Assembly: GCA_018336015.1 (NCBI GenBank)
Contig: JAGXQZ010000060.1
Location: 92,312-156,311 of the forward strand
Source: Algoriphagus sp.
Lineage (GTDB): Bacteria > Bacteroidota > Bacteroidia > Cytophagales > Cyclobacteriaceae
DNA length: 64,000 bases
Reading direction: 5' to 3'
Under the pieces are notes generated by a model. That model was given only the letters and a program-made list of their open reading frames with translations. It made no database searches and was not told where the DNA came from. A program made the translations under genes and the position numbers. Positions within the stretch are counted from its first letter, which is position 1; each line of letters opens with the position of its first letter. Positions 42,480 to 52,157 of the stretch are shown piece by piece.

Positions 42480-45400
42480 ATGACTTTACCAACTGAGATT
42501 TACAAACCCAAAAACCACATCCGGATCGTTACCGCCGCCTCGCTTTTTGACGGACACGATGCAGCGATCAATATCATGCGCCGAATCATCCAGTCCACAG
42601 GCTGTGAAGTGATTCACCTCGGACATAATCGTTCGGTACAGGAAATTGTAGACTGCGCCATCCAGGAAGACGTACAAGCTATCGCCATCACTTCCTACCA
42701 AGGCGGACATGTGGAATTTTTTAAGTACATGTTTGATCTGCTCAAAGAAAAAGGAGCGGGACATATCAAGATCTTTGGCGGAGGAGGGGGAACGATCCTT
42801 CCGGAAGAGATCAAAGAATTGCATGGGTACGGGATCACCCGAATCTACTCTCCGGATGACGGTCGTGCCATGGGCTTACAGGGAATGATCAATGACTTGG
42901 TTTCTGCCTGTGATTTTCCGGTGGGTGATCAGGTCACGGCTGATTTTGTGTTCGATAAAAATGAAAAAGGCAGTGTGGCAAGAGCTATTTCTGCTTTTGA
43001 AAATTTCCCCGAGCAGTCTGCTACACTTTTGGATAAAGTCAGAAAAGCCAGCCAAAGCAGCAAAACACCAGTTTTGGGAATTACCGGAACGGGTGGTGCC
43101 GGAAAATCTTCCTTGGTGGATGAATTGGTGAGAAGATTTATCATTGATTTCGAGGATAAAAATCTGGCTATCATCTCCGTGGATCCTTCGAAGAGAAAGA
43201 CAGGTGGAGCGCTTTTGGGTGACCGAATCCGGATGAACTCCATCAATCACCCTCGTGTGTTCATGCGCTCTTTGGCCACTCGCCAGTCCAATTTGGCTCT
43301 TTCCAAATACGTGCAGGATGCCGTGGATACCGTGAAATCAGCAGGGTTTGACTTGGTGATTTTGGAAACATCTGGTATCGGTCAGTCAGACACGGAGATT
43401 ATCGAGCACTCAGACATTTCGCTTTACGTGATGACTCCTGAGTACGGGGCGGCTTCTCAGCTGGAAAAAATCGACATGCTGGACTTCGCTGATGTGATCG
43501 CGCTCAACAAGTTTGACAAGCGAGGCGCACTCGATGCCATCAGGGATGTGAAAAAGCAATACAAGCGAAATCACAACCTATGGGACATTGCCGATGAAGA
43601 TATTCCGGTATTTGGTACCATCGCTTCTCAGTTTAATGACCCGGGAATGAATCAGCTCTACCGGGCAGTAATAGGCAAGGTGAATGAGAAATTCTCCGGA
43701 TTGGAGAGTTCCTTTGAGCTCACAGCCGGTACTTCCGAGAAAATCTACATCATCCCGCCTGCCCGTACCCGCTACCTCAGTGAGATCACCGAGATCAACC
43801 GAAACTATGATAAATGGGTAGAGGAGCAAAAGGAAATTGCCCAACAGCTTTATTCGATAAAGAAGTCCATGGAGGCGATTCAATCCACCAACGTGGCCGA
43901 CAAGGATCGTCTGATCAAGGAACTTCAGGAAGTTTATGCACAAGTAGAACTCAATCTCGACCCGAAAAACAAAAAGTGGCTGGAAGAATGGCCGGCTGAA
44001 GCAGCTCGCTATTCCGATGATTTTTATGTGTTCAAAGTCCGTGACAAGGAACTCAAAGTAAAAACCTACAGCACTTCTCTGGCCAATTCCCGAATTCCAA
44101 AAGTTGCCCTACCGAAGTATGAGGCTTGGGGAGAATTATTGAAGTGGGGATTAAGAGAAAATGTACCGGGACAGTTTCCCTACACTTCCGGTGTATTTCC
44201 ATTCAAGCGGGAAGGGGAAGATCCGACCCGGATGTTTGCAGGGGAAGGTGGACCTGAGCGTACCAACAAGCGCTTCCACTACGTGTCCAAAGCCATGCCT
44301 GCGAAGCGGCTTTCCACGGCTTTTGACTCGGTGACGTTATATGGAGAAGACCCCGATTATAGACCGGATATCTATGGTAAAATCGGTAACTCCGGCGTGA
44401 ATGTCTGTTGCTTAGACGATGCCAAGAAGCTGTACTCAGGGTTCAACCTAGTCGATCCGATGAGCTCTGTGTCCATGACCATCAATGGTCCTGCAGCTAC
44501 GATGACGGCATTTTTCATGAATGCAGCCATCGATCAGCAGTGTGAGGTATACATCAAAGCCAATGGATTGGAAGGGGAAGTCGAAGCTAAAATTGAAGCC
44601 ATCTATAAAGAAAAAGGACTTACAAGACCTCGTTACAATGCTCCGATACCCGAAGGAAACGATGGCTTGGGCTTGATGCTTCTCGGTGTGACCGGAGATC
44701 AGGTCCTTCCAAAAGACGTGTATGAAAAGATCAAAGCCGACACGATCTCCAAAGTGAGGGGAACGGTACAGGCAGACATTCTGAAGGAAGATCAGGCACA
44801 GAACACCTGCATTTTCTCCACTGAGTTTTCCCTTCGATTGATGGGGGATGTGCAGCAGTATTTTATCGAAAACAAAGTCAGAAACTTCTACTCCGTTTCT
44901 ATTTCCGGTTACCATATCGCAGAGGCGGGAGCCAACCCGATCACGCAGTTGGCCCTGACGCTTTCCAACGGATTCACCTACGTGGAATACTATGTGTCCC
45001 GAGGCATGAATATTAATGACTTTGCACCCAACCTTTCTTTCTTCTTTTCCAACGGGATCGATCCGGAGTATTCGGTCATCGGTCGCGTGGCTCGGAGAGT
45101 TTGGGCTAAGGCGATGAAGCTGAAATATGGAGGGAATGAGCGTTCGCAAATGCTCAAATATCATATCCAGACTTCAGGCAGATCCCTGCACGCACAGGAA
45201 ATCGACTTCAATGATATCCGTACCACGCTTCAGGCCCTGTACGCGATCTATGACAACTGTAATTCGCTACACACCAACGCCTATGACGAAGCGATCACTA
45301 CGCCTACGGAAGCATCAGTTCGTCGGGCAATGGCGATCCAGTTGATTATTAACAAGGAATTGGGCTTGGCGAAAAATGAGAATCCGCTTCAAGGATCCTT

Positions 45401-45857
45401 TATTATCGAGGAGTTGACCGACTTGGTGGAAGAGGCGGTTTATGTTGAGTTTGACCGAATCACTGAGCGGGGCGGTGTGCTAGGGGCCATGGAGACCATG
45501 TATCAGCGCGGCAAAATTCAGGAGGAAAGCCTTCATTACGAGATGCTCAAGCATACCGGAGAATATCCGATCATCGGGGTGAATACCTTCCTTTCCAGCG
45601 AAGGTTCGCCGACGGTCACTCCCGGAGAAGTCATCCGTGCTACCATTGAGGAAAAAGAAGCTCAAATCACGACCTTGAGGAACCTACATGCCACTTATGC
45701 AGGTTTGGAAAAGGATCAACTGATGTCACTCCAGAAGGCTGCGATCCATAATGAAAATGTCTTTGAAAAGCTGATGGAAGCCGCGAAGTACTGTTCACTG
45801 GGTCAGATTACCCATGCCTTGTATAAGGTAGGAGGGCAGTATCGAAGGAATATGTAA
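42480..45857 (+). CDS. icmF: fused isobutyryl-CoA mutase (IcmF)
   Basis: 1125 residues combining three parts: an N-terminal cobalamin-binding domain (about 1-145) with the base-off DxHxx pattern D24-G-H26 and the GGGGGT loop at 100-104; a MeaB/ArgK-like G-protein chaperone domain with P-loop GTGGAGKSS (203-211); and a long C-terminal mutase subunit (about 570-1125) containing [20 protein letters not shown]. IcmF interconverts isobutyryl-CoA and n-butyryl-CoA using adenosylcobalamin, with the G domain guarding cofactor loading. The order B12-GTPase-mutase distinguishes it from methylmalonyl-CoA mutase. Single-gene unit; a weak -7-like TATATTCG lies at 42406-42413. GTG-free normal ATG start. 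Confidence 0.95.
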   Translation: MTLPTEIYKPKNHIRIVTAASLFDGHDAAINIMRRIIQSTGCEVIHLGHNRSVQEIVDCAIQEDVQAIAITSYQGGHVEFFKYMFDLLKEKGAGHIKIFGGGGGTILPEEIKELHGYGITRIYSPDDGRAMGLQGMINDLVSACDFPVGDQVTADFVFDKNEKGSVARAISAFENFPEQSATLLDKVRKASQSSKTPVLGITGTGGAGKSSLVDELVRRFIIDFEDKNLAIISVDPSKRKTGGALLGDRIRMNSINHPRVFMRSLATRQSNLALSKYVQDAVDTVKSAGFDLVILETSGIGQSDTEIIEHSDISLYVMTPEYGAASQLEKIDMLDFADVIALNKFDKRGALDAIRDVKKQYKRNHNLWDIADEDIPVFGTIASQFNDPGMNQLYRAVIGKVNEKFSGLESSFELTAGTSEKIYIIPPARTRYLSEITEINRNYDKWVEEQKEIAQQLYSIKKSMEAIQSTNVADKDRLIKELQEVYAQVELNLDPKNKKWLEEWPAEAARYSDDFYVFKVRDKELKVKTYSTSLANSRIPKVALPKYEAWGELLKWGLRENVPGQFPYTSGVFPFKREGEDPTRMFAGEGGPERTNKRFHYVSKAMPAKRLSTAFDSVTLYGEDPDYRPDIYGKIGNSGVNVCCLDDAKKLYSGFNLVDPMSSVSMTINGPAATMTAFFMNAAIDQQCEVYIKANGLEGEVEAKIEAIYKEKGLTRPRYNAPIPEGNDGLGLMLLGVTGDQVLPKDVYEKIKADTISKVRGTVQADILKEDQAQNTCIFSTEFSLRLMGDVQQYFIENKVRNFYSVSISGYHIAEAGANPITQLALTLSNGFTYVEYYVSRGMNINDFAPNLSFFFSNGIDPEYSVIGRVARRVWAKAMKLKYGGNERSQMLKYHIQTSGRSLHAQEIDFNDIRTTLQALYAIYDNCNSLHTNAYDEAITTPTEASVRRAMAIQLIINKELGLAKNENPLQGSFIIEELTDLVEEAVYVEFDRITERGGVLGAMETMYQRGKIQEESLHYEMLKHTGEYPIIGVNTFLSSEGSPTVTPGEVIRATIEEKEAQITTLRNLHATYAGLEKDQLMSLQKAAIHNENVFEKLMEAAKYCSLGQITHALYKVGGQYRRNM

Positions 45858-46147
45858 TAAGATAGAAGGCTGAAGTCAGAAATCTGAAGAAGAGACAAGA
45901 GTCAAGAAGTTAGACTTGAGACGCAAGACGTTAGACAAAAGAAACTAGGCACTTGGTGCTCGAAATAATAATGAGTCAGGTATGAGTGCTGCTTCTGGAG
46001 AAGCAGAATTTTACCCTTTTAAATATTAAAAAAGTGAACTTAGGGTTTTGAGTTTTTGTCAAATCCGAAATCTGAAATCTGAAATCCGAAATCAAAATTC
46101 CGAAATCAAAAATGTCGTAAATCGTCATTCGTAAATCGTAAATCCAC
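45858..46147. repeat. intergenic 7-nt-periodic tracts and a hairpin
   Basis: A 7-nt register runs at about 45897-45945 (gacaaga, gtcaaga, agttaga, cttgaga, cgcaaga, cgttaga) and again at about 46063-46143 (gaaatct, gaaatct, gaaatcc, gaaatca, then cgtaaat units). Between them CTGCTTCT-GG-AGAAGCAG (45989-46006) is a perfect 8-bp hairpin. No promoter for the OsmC gene could be recognised through these repeats. Confidence 0.7.
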
Positions 46148-46567
46148 ATGGCTAACAAACGCAACGTTACCGTCCGCATGAAGGCGGATTTGGAATATGA
46201 GTCCCGCAACCCGCAGGGCAATCTGGTCAATATCGACATGTATGATCCCGAGCACAAGCATGCTCAGTCACCTATGGACTTGTTACTTTCAGCCTTGGGT
46301 GGATGTGCATCAGTAGATGCCGTGCTGATGATGAAGAAAAAGCGCAGAGAGATCGTGGATTTCTTTGTGGAGGTAGAGGGTATTCGAAATGATGGAGTGC
46401 CTGCATTCTACACCGATATCGAACTCAAGTTTGTCTTGGTTTCTCCCAATGCTACCGAGGATGAATTTGCCAAAGTGGTCGCTTTGTCTGTGGAAAAATA
46501 TTGCTCTGTGGCTTCTTCACTTAAGTCTAACATCACATTCAAGTCCGAAGTAAGAAAACCTGAATGA
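46148..46567 (+). CDS. OsmC family protein
   Basis: 139 residues. OsmC/Ohr-fold proteins reduce organic hydroperoxides through two cysteines; both sites are present in LLSALGGCASVDAV (Cys about 58) and VEKYCSVASSLK (Cys about 119). The sequence fits the YhfA-like general OsmC branch more than Ohr itself. The downstream small gene overlaps it by four bases (ATGA), so the two are translationally coupled. Confidence 0.88.
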   Translation: MANKRNVTVRMKADLEYESRNPQGNLVNIDMYDPEHKHAQSPMDLLLSALGGCASVDAVLMMKKKRREIVDFFVEVEGIRNDGVPAFYTDIELKFVLVSPNATEDEFAKVVALSVEKYCSVASSLKSNITFKSEVRKPE

Positions 46568-46803
46568 GAGTCGTGAAAGAACTGATCCGGGAAGAAATAC
46601 GGGTGAGTATTTTTTCCTGGAACAACAAGTACATCCTCAAGTTTGAGTTGGGTCCGATGGAGCAGACCTTCAAGCTGAGCGAGATGGATGTGTTGGAGGA
46701 ATCTGAGTTGGATGCGTTTATGGAAGGTGATTTTTTTGAGGGGGTAAAAGTTCGTTTTGAAGAAATGGGAAATTCTTTTCGAAGGCAGTTGGAAAATTCC
46801 TAA
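46564..46803 (+). CDS. small conserved protein of unknown function
   Basis: 79 residues, acidic, no signal or membrane segment. An N-terminal amphipathic helix (RVVKELIREEIRVSIFSW) is followed by a strand-rich core (NKYILKFELGPMEQTFKL) and an acidic helical end. I know it only as a small protein that travels with OsmC-type genes in Bacteroidota; no function is assignable. The four-base overlap with osmC and 24-base gap to the next lipoprotein gene place it in one transcription unit. Confidence 0.68.
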   Translation: MRVVKELIREEIRVSIFSWNNKYILKFELGPMEQTFKLSEMDVLEESELDAFMEGDFFEGVKVRFEEMGNSFRRQLENS

Positions 46804-46827
46804 CTTCAGATTCAACCACCCTTTTAC

Positions 46828-47838
46828 ATGAGTCTTTTTAGAGTTGCCCTTTTTTCTTTCCTTTTCTCTTTTTTTTATTCCTGTGGGAAAAAGAGCGAAC
46901 CCTTGTCAGAGGGTGGACTCGAGAGGATTCAAGCCTTGATGGCTGATATGGAAAAAGAAGCGCAAGAAATGGCCGCCGAATTAGATAGAGTGGCTCACTT
47001 GTATGAATATTTAGTTCAGAAAAGGGACTCAGTTCTTGAAGAGTCAACAGTTCTCAGGTATACCTTTGAGGGACCTTTTTCCACTAATCGCCCCGATCAA
47101 GATTCTTCGCTGAGTTCTGTAATCATCCTAAATACCACCTCCGACCGCAAAAAGGCAGAAGAGGAGGTTCGTCTGACAAATAGCCTAGACAGTTTATTTG
47201 CTTCATTCATTCGAAAGAATAAAATGGCTGTGCAGATCTATTCCAATTCAGCCATGCAGGTAAGTCGTGTTTACCCATCTTATGATGCAAAAAATATAGT
47301 GGACCCGAATATTGATGTGACCACTTTCAATTTTTATTACGAGGCCGATTCTGTTCATAATCCCTCTCGGGGATTAGTATGGATTCCGGATGCGTATGTT
47401 GATCCCGCAGGTAAGGGATGGATTTTGTCATTAGTTCATCCGATCTACGAAGGAGATAAACTTTTCTCAGTGCTTGGGGTGGATTTTACGGTTTCGGCTT
47501 TGATCCAAAACTACCTGGAATCAGTGGAGGGTAATTTCATTTTGGTCAATGGTAAGGGAGATATAGTCGCCGCTAAAGGAGAAGCTACTGAGTTTTTGGG
47601 AATGCCACCTTTAAAAAACCATGTTTATCGAGAATCCATCCAGTCGGATAATTTTAGAATTTCCGATTTTAACCTGTTTCATAGCAAGAGTGCAGAAGTG
47701 AGGAAAATGGCACAAGCCCTTCTATTTGAAAAGAAAAACAGATATGAGTTTGTGGACGAAGCCAATCTAAGGTTAGCGCTAGGTCTTTCATTCAATAAGA
47801 TTGATTGGTATTTGATCGAATTATTCTCTGAGTATTGA
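46828..47838 (+). CDS. Cache-like sensor lipoprotein
   Basis: 336 residues with a lipoprotein signal (LFSFLFSFFYSC, lipidated Cys about C19). A helical region (25-65) leads into an alpha/beta segment with the layout of a periplasmic dCache sensor: MAVQIYSNSAMQVSRVYPSY, then WIPDAYVDPAGKGWILSLVH and PIYEGDKLFSVLGVDFTVSA are the typical strands around the ligand pocket. No kinase is in this protein; the next gene is a hybrid kinase that starts inside this gene's stop codon (TGATG). This suggests a two-part receptor, a lipid-anchored Cache protein that signals to the membrane kinase. The Cache call is from layout and strand motifs only. Confidence 0.7.
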   Translation: MSLFRVALFSFLFSFFYSCGKKSEPLSEGGLERIQALMADMEKEAQEMAAELDRVAHLYEYLVQKRDSVLEESTVLRYTFEGPFSTNRPDQDSSLSSVIILNTTSDRKKAEEEVRLTNSLDSLFASFIRKNKMAVQIYSNSAMQVSRVYPSYDAKNIVDPNIDVTTFNFYYEADSVHNPSRGLVWIPDAYVDPAGKGWILSLVHPIYEGDKLFSVLGVDFTVSALIQNYLESVEGNFILVNGKGDIVAAKGEATEFLGMPPLKNHVYRESIQSDNFRISDFNLFHSKSAEVRKMAQALLFEKKNRYEFVDEANLRLALGLSFNKIDWYLIELFSEY

Positions 47839-50696
47839 TGGAAAAGAAGATTTTTGAAAGATCCAATTACAAGCTTACCGCCGTGGTTGGCGGGATTTTG
47901 ATTTTGCTTGTAGTATCGATCGGTATCAGTTTTTTCAATGCGCTGTATGAATCGCAGCTCAGCACCAGAAAAGAATTTTTGAATAAGCAGACCGAGTTGG
48001 CTGCAAGAGGGATTGAATTTGAACTGATCCGTTTTCAGGAAGAAACCCGAACTTTTTTGAATTACCTGGAAAACACAGATTGGGATCAAAATAAAGTACG
48101 CCAGGATCTCCCCCTTGCCGCTCGAAGGACCTTTATTGCCTTTCCAAGTATAATCGATACGATTTGGGTGGATTTGGGAGATTCGGTGATGAGATATACC
48201 ATTACTTCCAGAAATGATTTCATTCAGTCAACTGTCCAAGGTATACCCGATTCCAAGGCAGGTAAATATCAGGTCATTGAAGGTAATTCAGGCTTAAAGA
48301 CCGTGTATTCGTATGATCTTCTAGGATTTGCAAGGGAATATGTGTCTAATTTTTACCAAACACCCGGAGGAAGTAAATACCTGCTTTTCAATAATCAACT
48401 GTTTGATATCGGAGCTGCATCCAGCGTTACAGAGCGAAAAATTCAAGATTCAGATCTTCAGCGAATTCGTGAGGATATTTCCTTAGGCCTAAAGGGGTTT
48501 TATCAAATTAACTGGAATGAAGGCGGTGAAGCAGATATTGACGGGGTCTTGGCTCAGTATCCTTTCCGATTTGGATACGGGGATATTCCTGCGTCTTTGG
48601 CTTTTTCCGCTCCGGTTCAGAGCCTCACCTCAGGTCTTTACAGCACTTACTTTTACCTGTTTATTGGAATAGTTTTTTTGCTGATTGGATCGATTTTGTT
48701 TTTCGTCATATCCATCAAGAACAGCCTTGAAATCACAAAAAATAAGGAAGCCAGTTTAATCGAGATTTCAGAGCTATTTGAACAGCAAAATCTTCTTTTG
48801 AAAGAGCTTCGGGGTTTTGTCTTCTTTCACAATTACAAAGGAGAAATCAGCCGAATCAGTGAAGAGGTAGAAGAAGTGCTTGGCCATCCAAAGAAGAGTT
48901 TTGTGACAGCATTTCAAGATGGTTCCCAGCATCCGGCAGCACTCCAAGTCAAAGAGGAAATCCTCAAAGCGATCGCAGAAAAAAAAGAATATGTCAATAT
49001 TGAGACCGATGTCATTCGGGCAGATAATAAAAAAATCAGGCTCAGAATCTTTGAAAAATTGATGTATGATGAGCTGGGACGCTTCAATGGGGGGATGGGG
49101 ATCTGCACCGACATCACTGAGCAATACCAATCCGAGAAAGAGATCATTGAAAGTGAAAACCGACTCAGGGCTTTGATCAATAACCTTCCTGATGTGATTT
49201 TTATTTATGACAATGAGGGAAAAGTGTTGGATTTTCATATTCAGGGAAGAGAAAATCTACTTGAACCGGCCTCTCACACGTTGGGTAAGAAGTTGGAAGA
49301 ATTTGTTCCTCAGGATCAGTTGAATGAAATCTTGTCAGCATTTCGACAAGCCAGAAAAACCGGAAAAATCCAGACGATTAATTCGGTTTGGAAAGATGAA
49401 AAGGAGGGAGTGCGTCACTATGAAATGAGATTTTTCCCTTTGGACCAGTCTCAGATGATTTCGATAGCCAAAGACATCACCAGTCAGAAAATCTGGGAAA
49501 ATGGCTTGATGGAAGCGATGAATGCGGCAGATATGGCCAGCAAAGCCAAATCTGAATTTTTGGCCAACATGAGTCACGAGATCAGGACTCCGATGAATGG
49601 TCTATTGGGAATCATTGACCTTCTGGAGAGTACTAACCTGAATAAAATTCAAAAACAGTATGTGGATATCATCAAGAATTCCGGCAATTCACTGTTGACA
49701 ATTATTCGGGATATTTTGGATTACTCCAAAATCGAATCAGGAAAAATTGAGATTCATACTACTGCGTTTAATCCCTTGGATGAACTGAAGGCTCAGGTGG
49801 AAATTCTGATCGGAATTGCCAAAAAGAAGTCAATTAGTCTCGACTTAAAGATTGACCCCAAAGCAGACCTTATTCTTGAAGGAGATAGAGGGAAAATTAA
49901 TCAAGTGTTGCTCAATTTGATCGGAAATGCACTCAAGTTTACTCCTGAAAAAGGGAAAGTGAGTGTTCATATGGATTTGGAGGAATTCAGCGAAGAATTA
50001 GTCTATTTACACTATGTGGTGGAAGATACCGGAATCGGAATTTCCGAAGAACATTTGAAGCACTTGACTGAGCCTTTTTATCAAGTAGAAAGTTCAAACA
50101 CCAGAGCTTATCAAGGCACGGGATTGGGTCTGGCAATAGCCAAAAAAGTAGCCGAATTGCTTGGGGGTGAGTTGGTCATCCGAAGTCAGTTGGGAAAAGG
50201 TTCTGTTTTCGGATTTTCTGTATTGCTCAAAAGATCGACCGATGCATTCCTTAAGTCGAGTTCGAGAGACCTCACCTGGAGAGATATCAGGGAAATGGGA
50301 GCTGTATTTCCTTTGAGGATTCTACTTGCGGAGGATAACGAACTCAATCTTCAATTGATGAAATTGATGTTTCAGCAGTTAGGATTCGCCTTTGAGGTAG
50401 CCAAGAATGGTCAGGAAGCATTGGACATGGTCAAATCACATGAGTTTGATGTGGTCCTGATGGATGTGCAGATGCCGATCATGAATGGACTAGAAGCGAC
50501 TGTGGCTATTCGTGAACTTCCGGATCGAAAGGACCTGATCATAATAGGTCTTTCTGCCAATGTGTTTGAAGAGGATCAGCAGAAAGCTTTGGATATGGGT
50601 ATGGATGATTATTTGACCAAGCCCATTCGATTGGCAGTCTTGGCAGATAAGTTGGAATTTTACTTCAGGAAAGTAAGAGGTAAAAGTGTTTCCTGA
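47838..50696 (+). CDS. membrane hybrid sensor histidine kinase
   Basis: 952 residues from the ATG at 47838, which overlaps the lipoprotein stop by one base. Order: membrane helix about 14-34; periplasmic domain 35-265 including KTVYSYDLLGFAREYVSNFY, itself Cache-like; membrane helix about 270-295; two PAS-type domains (about 310-425 and 435-550); HisKA with H580 (FLANMSHEIRTPMNG); HATPase_c with N, G1 and G2 boxes (NLIGNALKFTP, DTGIGIS, GTGLGLAIAKK); and a C-terminal receiver with D876 (VVLMDVQMP). It should autophosphorylate and relay to its own receiver; a free Hpt plus receiver pair exists at 2.9-4 kb, but a link is speculative. Confidence 0.92.
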   Translation: MEKKIFERSNYKLTAVVGGILILLVVSIGISFFNALYESQLSTRKEFLNKQTELAARGIEFELIRFQEETRTFLNYLENTDWDQNKVRQDLPLAARRTFIAFPSIIDTIWVDLGDSVMRYTITSRNDFIQSTVQGIPDSKAGKYQVIEGNSGLKTVYSYDLLGFAREYVSNFYQTPGGSKYLLFNNQLFDIGAASSVTERKIQDSDLQRIREDISLGLKGFYQINWNEGGEADIDGVLAQYPFRFGYGDIPASLAFSAPVQSLTSGLYSTYFYLFIGIVFLLIGSILFFVISIKNSLEITKNKEASLIEISELFEQQNLLLKELRGFVFFHNYKGEISRISEEVEEVLGHPKKSFVTAFQDGSQHPAALQVKEEILKAIAEKKEYVNIETDVIRADNKKIRLRIFEKLMYDELGRFNGGMGICTDITEQYQSEKEIIESENRLRALINNLPDVIFIYDNEGKVLDFHIQGRENLLEPASHTLGKKLEEFVPQDQLNEILSAFRQARKTGKIQTINSVWKDEKEGVRHYEMRFFPLDQSQMISIAKDITSQKIWENGLMEAMNAADMASKAKSEFLANMSHEIRTPMNGLLGIIDLLESTNLNKIQKQYVDIIKNSGNSLLTIIRDILDYSKIESGKIEIHTTAFNPLDELKAQVEILIGIAKKKSISLDLKIDPKADLILEGDRGKINQVLLNLIGNALKFTPEKGKVSVHMDLEEFSEELVYLHYVVEDTGIGISEEHLKHLTEPFYQVESSNTRAYQGTGLGLAIAKKVAELLGGELVIRSQLGKGSVFGFSVLLKRSTDAFLKSSSRDLTWRDIREMGAVFPLRILLAEDNELNLQLMKLMFQQLGFAFEVAKNGQEALDMVKSHEFDVVLMDVQMPIMNGLEATVAIRELPDRKDLIIIGLSANVFEEDQQKALDMGMDDYLTKPIRLAVLADKLEFYFRKVRGKSVS

Positions 50697-50710
50697 TCGG
50701 TAACCAAAGA

Positions 50711-50755
50711 AAATGCCCCCACGAGATCATATTCTCTGTGGGGGCATTACTTTTT
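50711..50755. terminator. strong bidirectional terminator
   Basis: AATGCCCCCAC (50712-50722) and GTGGGGGCATT (50738-50748), extended inward by GAGA/TCTC, form a long stem. T-rich on the plus side (ACTTTTTA) and A-rich on the other, it serves both the kinase and the convergent E2 gene. Confidence 0.85.
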
Positions 50756-50762
50756 AGGGGGA

Positions 50763-52070
50763 TTACAGTGTTGTATTCAGATCAAAAGCCTCTAAGTAAT
50801 CGGCTACTCTTCTGACAAACATCCCTCCCAAGGAACCATCTACTACTCGGTGGTCATAGGAGTGGGAAAGGAACATCTTGTGTCGGATAGCAATCACATC
50901 ACCCGTCGGTGTCTCTACCACAGCTGGCTTTTTGACTATCGCTCCAATCGCCAAAATAGCAACTTGTGGTTGAGGAATGATAGGGGTGCCCATCACATTA
51001 CCAAAAGAGCCCACATTGGATACCGTATAAGTGCCTCCGGCCAAGTCGTCTGCAGTTAATTTATTGTTTCTGGCTCTGTTTGCCAGATCATTCACTTTTT
51101 TGGAAATACCCACCAAGTTGAGTTGGTCTGCATTTTTGATGATCGGTACGATCAAATTTCCCGAAGGAAGGGCTACTGCCATACCCACATTGATGTCTTT
51201 TTTCTTGATGATTCGATCTCCATCCACTGAAATATTGATCATTGGGAAGTCTCTAATCGCTCTGGCTACAGCGTCAATAAAGAAGGGAGTATAGGTAATG
51301 CCCTCACCATATTTTGCGCGATAGGCTTCTTTGTTTTTATCCCGCCAAAGCACAATGTTGGTCATATCGGCCTCAACAAATGAGGTCACGTGTGCGGAAA
51401 TTCTTCTGGACTCGATCATTCGCTGCGCGATCATTTTGCGCATACGATCCATTTCAATGATTTCATCCGATGCCGATATACTCGCTTGGACTTTCGGTTC
51501 TGAGATGGACGGAACTTTTGAAGTAACCTGTGATTGAACCACAGGAGAAGAGGAACGAACCTTCAGGTATTCTAGCATGTCTTGCTTAGTCACTCGGCCT
51601 TCCTTGCCGGTTCCTGGGATTCTTGAGAGTTCAGGAAACGCAATTCCTTCTTCTTTGGCTATGCTTTTAACCAAAGGAGAGTAAAACCGTCCATCTTCTG
51701 CAGGAGTTTCGTCCGAGATTTCAGGCTGGGAGAGAATTGTAGCGGTATTTGCAGGAGTTACTGAAATTAGTTCCTCTTTGACTGGGGAGTTCTCTTTAAT
51801 GCTTTCAGTGGAAGCTGGTTTCGAATCTCCGGCAGTTTCAATAATTGCAATTGGAGCTCCGACTGCTACTACATCGCCTTCTTTGGCCAAAATTTTCTTC
51901 AAAATACCTCCATGCGTGGCAGGTACTTCAGTGTCTACTTTGTCGGTAGCCACTTCCAGTACGGACTCATCTTGCTCGATCGTGTCTCCTTCTTTCTTCA
52001 GCCAGGTAAGGATGGTGCCTTCTATGATACTTTCGCCCATTTTGGGCATCAGCATTTCTACACTTGCCAT
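50763..52070 (-). CDS. 2-oxoacid dehydrogenase E2 (dihydrolipoyl acyltransferase)
   Basis: 435 residues in the classical order: one lipoyl domain (1-78) with lipoyl-lysine K44 in EVATDKVDTEVPA; a Pro/Ser linker; an E3/E1-binding domain (about 131-170, SPLVKSIAKEEGI...GRVTKQDMLEYL); and the catalytic domain with H407 and D411 in the HRVVDG motif. It carries the acyl group between E1 and CoA in a 2-oxoacid dehydrogenase complex. A single lipoyl domain and the SHSYDHRVVDG spelling fit the branched-chain or 2-oxoglutarate type more than pyruvate dehydrogenase, but E1/E3 genes are not adjacent, so the substrate is left open. Confidence 0.9.
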   Translation of the reverse strand: MASVEMLMPKMGESIIEGTILTWLKKEGDTIEQDESVLEVATDKVDTEVPATHGGILKKILAKEGDVVAVGAPIAIIETAGDSKPASTESIKENSPVKEELISVTPANTATILSQPEISDETPAEDGRFYSPLVKSIAKEEGIAFPELSRIPGTGKEGRVTKQDMLEYLKVRSSSPVVQSQVTSKVPSISEPKVQASISASDEIIEMDRMRKMIAQRMIESRRISAHVTSFVEADMTNIVLWRDKNKEAYRAKYGEGITYTPFFIDAVARAIRDFPMINISVDGDRIIKKKDINVGMAVALPSGNLIVPIIKNADQLNLVGISKKVNDLANRARNNKLTADDLAGGTYTVSNVGSFGNVMGTPIIPQPQVAILAIGAIVKKPAVVETPTGDVIAIRHKMFLSHSYDHRVVDGSLGGMFVRRVADYLEAFDLNTTL

Positions 52071-52157
52071 ATCGGTTGAGGTAATTTAATTGGGTTTATA
52101 TTCAACTTTTAAAATTAAATTTTATTGAATACCTACCCAAACCATCTGGGTAAAATT

